DNA from: Lasiosphaeris hirsuta
Lineage: Eukaryota; Ascomycota; Sordariomycetes; Sordariales; Lasiosphaeriaceae
NCBI GenBank assembly: GCA_030549175.1
Contig: JAUKUA010000005.1
Coordinates: 2,976,001-3,040,000 of the forward strand
DNA: 64,000 bases
Reading direction: 5' to 3'
Below, one piece after another: positions 60,937 to 64,000 of this stretch; position 1 is the stretch's first letter; the number at the start of each line of letters is the position of its first letter. Under the pieces are notes generated by a model that ran no database searches, had not been told where the DNA came from, and worked only from the letters and a program-made list of their open reading frames with translations. Both the position numbers and the translations under genes were made by a program.

Positions 60937-61381
60937 TGTTTGAGCTGAGAGTGCTAGATGATGATTATCATTTGAGTTTCGAGAGGTACCTTGAACAATT
61001 GCAGCAGCCGAACACAATTATTTGCGTTACCATCTTCATATGCCACATTGACACCAAAGAGATAACCGAATTGTAAGTTGAATTGAAGGAAAAGTAATCG
61101 GAGGCCACCATCGAAATCGACACTGCATTGAAGCTCTTTCCATGACGAGTCTTTTTTTTTTTTCGCCAGCTGTTGGCAAGCGCTGGAAGGCCCGACAGGA
61201 GTCACCCAGCAACGCTAAATATGCACTGACCATGCCGGGCGTGCACATGGACCTTCGGCCCCCCAGTGGCCTCCTCTGAATTTCCTAGTGGGGCCTTCTG
61301 GGCTTGCACTTAAACTTCACCTGGTATAAATCAACACCGTGACAACTTCAACATCAGGCAGCGCCCCCTATCACCGCAAAG
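60937..61381. other. Spacer before the J-protein gene
   Basis: A 445-bp region with the 3' end of the hydroxylase gene and the promoter of the next gene. A T-run lies at about 61150-61161. No gene is seen. Confidence 0.55.
61325..61331 (+). promoter_or_regulatory. TATA-box-like TATAAAT
   Basis: TATAAAT lies 51 nt upstream of the ATG at 61382, a fitting distance for a short 5' leader. Confidence 0.4.
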
Positions 61382-62359
61382 ATGGACACCGACCTCGTTG
61401 CATACGCCCGGGACGCCGCGGCCAAAGGGGACGACCTCTTTCTTCTCCTCTCCACCGACGCCACCGCCTCCGAGTCAGACGTCCGCAGGGCCTTCAAGCG
61501 CAAGGCCCTCACAGCCCATCCCGACAAGGCCGGCGATGCCTACGATCCCGCCCTCTACGAACGCCTCGAGCGCGCCCGCGATGTACTCTGCAACCCCGCC
61601 GCCCGCGAGGCCTACAACAGCGGCATGAGCGCCATCCGGCAGAAGAAGCTGCAGCTAGACCAGATGTCTGAGCGCCGGAGGAAGCTGGTCGAGGACCTCG
61701 AGCGCCGGGAGCAGGCGGCCAAGCGCGCCAAGATGGGCAAGGGCCAAGACCAGGTGCAGAGGGACCCCGAGCGGGAGGCCATGGCTGCACGTGGGCGGGC
61801 CAAGATGGAAGAGAGGCAGCGGTTGATGAGGGAGGCGGAAGAGCGCGAGAGCCGGGCGCAGCGAGGAAAGGATGACGACGAGAGACAGAAGGAGCAGCAC
61901 GCGGAGCCGAAGGCGCGAAAGAAGAGAGATTCAACACCAAAATCACAACCCACATCCCCACGCCCGGGAGGGAGCTTCGCTGATGATGGAGGAGAGGGGT
62001 TGGATGCGCGGGAGGCCTGGCTCGAGCGACGCATCAAGGAAAAGGCCGAACGCAGGGCTGAGAGGGCTAAGAAGAAGGCGATAAAGAGCGGCGTGCCTCT
62101 TGCGCCGGGCAGCGAAGCGCAGAACCAGGGAGCAACACCACCCCCCTCTTCTACTGGTGCTGCGAAGACTGACGCAGACAAGTTACCGCCCACGACCGCT
62201 CCGGGATCAACGGCACCCTCTTTCACAGCCGACCCTGCTGCGAACCCGAGTGCCAGGTTATCCTCCACCATGGCACGCCTGAAGGCTGCACAGGCCAAAC
62301 GGGATGAAGAGAAGAGGAAACGAGAAGCAGAGGCCTTGGCTAACAGTGTTGAGGCGTAG
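61382..62359 (+). CDS. DnaJ-domain protein, Cwf23/DNAJC17-type
   Basis: Single exon, 325 aa. The J domain is N-terminal (about 17-80), with the HPDK motif at 46-49 and the helix-IV-like ARDVLCNPAAREAYN. A long charged coiled coil rich in Arg, Glu and Lys follows (about 95-170), then a disordered Pro/Ser/Thr-rich section with more charged helices (WLERRIKEKAERRAERAKKKA). J-domain-first proteins with such tails include yeast Cwc23/Cwf23 and human DNAJC17, which assist spliceosome disassembly or assembly. I see no clear C-terminal RRM as in DNAJC17. No signal peptide, so nuclear or cytosolic. Family assignment is by architecture. Confidence 0.8.
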   Translation: MDTDLVAYARDAAAKGDDLFLLLSTDATASESDVRRAFKRKALTAHPDKAGDAYDPALYERLERARDVLCNPAAREAYNSGMSAIRQKKLQLDQMSERRRKLVEDLERREQAAKRAKMGKGQDQVQRDPEREAMAARGRAKMEERQRLMREAEERESRAQRGKDDDERQKEQHAEPKARKKRDSTPKSQPTSPRPGGSFADDGGEGLDAREAWLERRIKEKAERRAERAKKKAIKSGVPLAPGSEAQNQGATPPPSSTGAAKTDADKLPPTTAPGSTAPSFTADPAANPSARLSSTMARLKAAQAKRDEEKRKREAEALANSVEA

Positions 62360-62681
62360 CGGGCGGAGCTCCTGGCGTAGCAGATCCTCATTAAAACACC
62401 ACCTTGATACCCCTTTCCTATCTCGAGAACAGATCAATTAGAGCAAAATAGAATTATATGACAAGTGGCGCCTCTTTTTTTGCGCTGTTTCGCGCAATAC
62501 ATCCCTTGATCTACTATACAGCGAATGTCACAGGACATATAACTAGACAAATAAGTCGGTTGATACATCCCCGGCTGTCAATATGTTGTAAGGTCTTGAA
62601 ACGCCTGTCATGCCCCGCTCTAGTATATGCAACACATAACTATCAAACACATATAATATACAACCGTCATCCTTAAAATCC
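62360..62681. other. Convergent 3' region, J protein / IBA57
   Basis: A 322-bp AT-rich spacer between two facing stop codons, probably the two 3' untranslated regions. No gene is seen. Confidence 0.6.
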
Positions 62682-63872
62682 CTAATCCAACGCCTGTCTC
62701 AGCCACTCCGGCACAAACGCCCTAACTCTCACCCCCTCCGCCCCCTCCACACCAAACTCCGCCGTAGGGTCACACCCCTTGGCACTCCCCGGCGGCGCCT
62801 TCAAGTCCGTCATGGGCTGCAGCCGACATAGCGCTAGCCCAACATTCCCTACGCCGCCCAGGAACTTGCCCGTCGACCGGCCCCCACCAACGGGGACTAT
62901 ACCCGCCGGCGCGGCCACCTGCCCCCCTCCAGAAAACCCCAGACGGTACTCGACTTGGTCCGGCGCCGGCTCGCCCGCGCCGTACAGCACGACGGGTAGC
63001 ACGCGCTTGCGCACGACGCCCTGGTGGCGCGTGCGGATGGTCAGCTCCTGGCCGACGTAGCAGCCCTTGTGGAAGTCGATGGCCCCCATCATGACGTCCA
63101 AGTTGCTCTCGAGGGGCAGCGCCTCGTCGCGCGGCAGCTCCGCGGCGCCCTCGGGCACGCCGGCCAGGATGCGGCGGAGGCGGTAGGCGTCGTAGGTCGC
63201 GGGCGGGAGGGCGAGCGGGGGCGGGGCGGTGGAGGGTGTGATGAGGCGGTGGCCGAGGTCGGGCGCGCGCGTGTCGGCCAGGGTGAGGGTCTGCGGTGGG
63301 GTGGGAAGGGGAGAGGAGGACGGTGGCGACCCCCAGGCGTGCCAGATGGTCGCTTCCGACAGGTCGAGGACGCGTACTGCGATCTTGGACCGCAGCATGT
63401 ACCGCTTGATGCGCGCCTGCAGGGGGGCCGCTTCGGCGGCGTCGACCTCGATCAGGAAGCTGGTTTCGGGGGACGCGGTGGGGGAGGTGTGGAAGGCGGC
63501 TGTGTCGCGGTAGATGAAGACGTCGTTGAGAATGCGGCCCCGCGCCGAGAGGAAGGCCGCGTAGATGCCCGGGCCGGGGTGGGTTAGGATGTTGGCGGTG
63601 ATGGAGCGCTGCAGGAAGGTGGCTGCATCGCGGCCCGTGATGGAGATGAGGCGGCGCGCGGGGGAGAGGTTGGCGAGGCCGGTCGGCGCGGGGGCCGGGG
63701 GTGGGTCGGCAACTGAGGTTGACTGAGAGAAGGGCCGGGAGGAGGACCGGAGGGGGGGCCGGGTGAGGGGCCGAGACAGACACGGGCGGAACACGACGGG
63801 GGTCAATACCCCCCCAGTAGCCGTTGCCGTTGCCGTTGCCGTTGCCGCAGCCAGCGGCATGGTGCTCGGCAT
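62682..63872 (-). CDS. iba57: IBA57-like mitochondrial Fe-S cluster assembly factor
   Basis: Single exon, 396 aa from the first ATG (63872). The first ~60 residues are Ala/Thr/Ser/Arg/Pro-rich with almost no acids (LSRPLTRPPLRSSSRPFSQ), a clear mitochondrial presequence. The mature part is GcvT-like: RLISITGRDAATFLQ, ARGRILNDVFIY, and the diagnostic folate-fold motif FHKGCYVGQELTIRT followed by VRKRVLPV. IBA57 works with ISA1 and ISA2 in the matrix to build 4Fe-4S clusters for aconitase, lipoate synthase and others. An A-T dipeptide run in the presequence comes from a CCGTTG-type hexamer repeat in the DNA. A few non-AUG codons upstream are also open, but the ATG is preferred. Confidence 0.92.
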   Translation of the reverse strand: MPSTMPLAAATATATATATGGVLTPVVFRPCLSRPLTRPPLRSSSRPFSQSTSVADPPPAPAPTGLANLSPARRLISITGRDAATFLQRSITANILTHPGPGIYAAFLSARGRILNDVFIYRDTAAFHTSPTASPETSFLIEVDAAEAAPLQARIKRYMLRSKIAVRVLDLSEATIWHAWGSPPSSSPLPTPPQTLTLADTRAPDLGHRLITPSTAPPPLALPPATYDAYRLRRILAGVPEGAAELPRDEALPLESNLDVMMGAIDFHKGCYVGQELTIRTRHQGVVRKRVLPVVLYGAGEPAPDQVEYRLGFSGGGQVAAPAGIVPVGGGRSTGKFLGGVGNVGLALCRLQPMTDLKAPPGSAKGCDPTAEFGVEGAEGVRVRAFVPEWLRQALD

Positions 63873-63886
63873 GGACGAAAACAAAA

Positions 63887-63928
<42 letters not shown>

Positions 63929-64000
63929 GTGCGCTCAGGCGTTCTCGAATTCTTGGTTGGGCGCGAGGCGCGAAACGCGGCGAGATACAAAGTGCCTTCC
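63873..64000 (-). promoter_or_regulatory. 5' leader/promoter of IBA57 (window edge)
   Basis: The last 128 bp hold the upstream side of IBA57, including the GT repeat. No other feature is visible before the window ends. Confidence 0.4.
63890..63926 (+). repeat. (GT)n microsatellite upstream of IBA57
   Basis: About 18 GT dinucleotides begin 18 bp upstream of the IBA57 start codon, so they lie in its 5' leader or core promoter as (CA)n on the sense strand. Length is likely to vary between strains. Confidence 0.92.

Noticed and set aside
1..64000. CRISPR arrays, prokaryotic operons, secondary-metabolite backbone genes and transposase genes
   Set aside because: None were seen. The window has spliced eukaryotic genes throughout and no polyketide or peptide synthetase, transposase or reverse-transcriptase motifs.

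Overview
The window is nuclear DNA from a filamentous ascomycete, most likely a Sordariomycete. The genes carry short introns of about 46-88 bp, mostly with GTRAGT-like donors and CTAAC-type branch sites just before the acceptor. Third codon positions are GC-rich. The protein set is typical of Pezizomycotina: CUL4, TEL1 with a FATC tail, a Zn2Cys6 regulator, a septin-like GTPase and a Neurospora-type thymine hydroxylase. I spliced the gene models by hand, and the reading frames close exactly across every intron listed.

Layout. Positions 1-11971 hold no protein gene I can support, only simple repeats and one decayed tRNA-Pro(UGG) copy. 11972-13100 is a secreted, probably GPI-anchored protein. 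14402-31000 is a genome-maintenance block: CUL4 (-), TEL1/ATM kinase (-, seven exons, 2927 aa) and, divergent from TEL1, DNA ligase I (+). 31378-36706 holds a CLC chloride transporter (-) divergent from a neurochondrin-family protein (+). 36707-42321 is a second gene-poor stretch, followed by a large Zn2Cys6 transcription factor with a His/Gly-rich tail (42322-45734). Then come KRI1 (-) divergent from a Rab5-type GTPase (+), a RING/RGG/RS-RD-rich protein (+) and a septin-like GTPase with a C-terminal membrane segment (+).

The most coherent functional unit is at 58000-60936. A uracil-5-carboxylate (isoorotate) decarboxylase and a thymine-7-hydroxylase are transcribed head to head from a 642-bp shared promoter. 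Their products catalyse the oxidation and decarboxylation steps that turn thymine into uracil. The promoter carries a perfect 11-bp inverted repeat and a cluster of GATA-type motifs. The right edge holds a Cwf23/DNAJC17-type J protein and the mitochondrial Fe-S assembly factor IBA57.

Nothing here looks like a wholly new system. The items most worth a second look are the thymine-salvage pair and its promoter architecture, inverted MCB-like sites and a possible non-AUG mitochondrial leader at DNA ligase I, an apparent GC-AG intron in CUL4, the decayed tRNA-Pro with an expanded hexamer, and two proteins of unusual architecture (RING-RGG-RS/RD and membrane-tethered septin-like).
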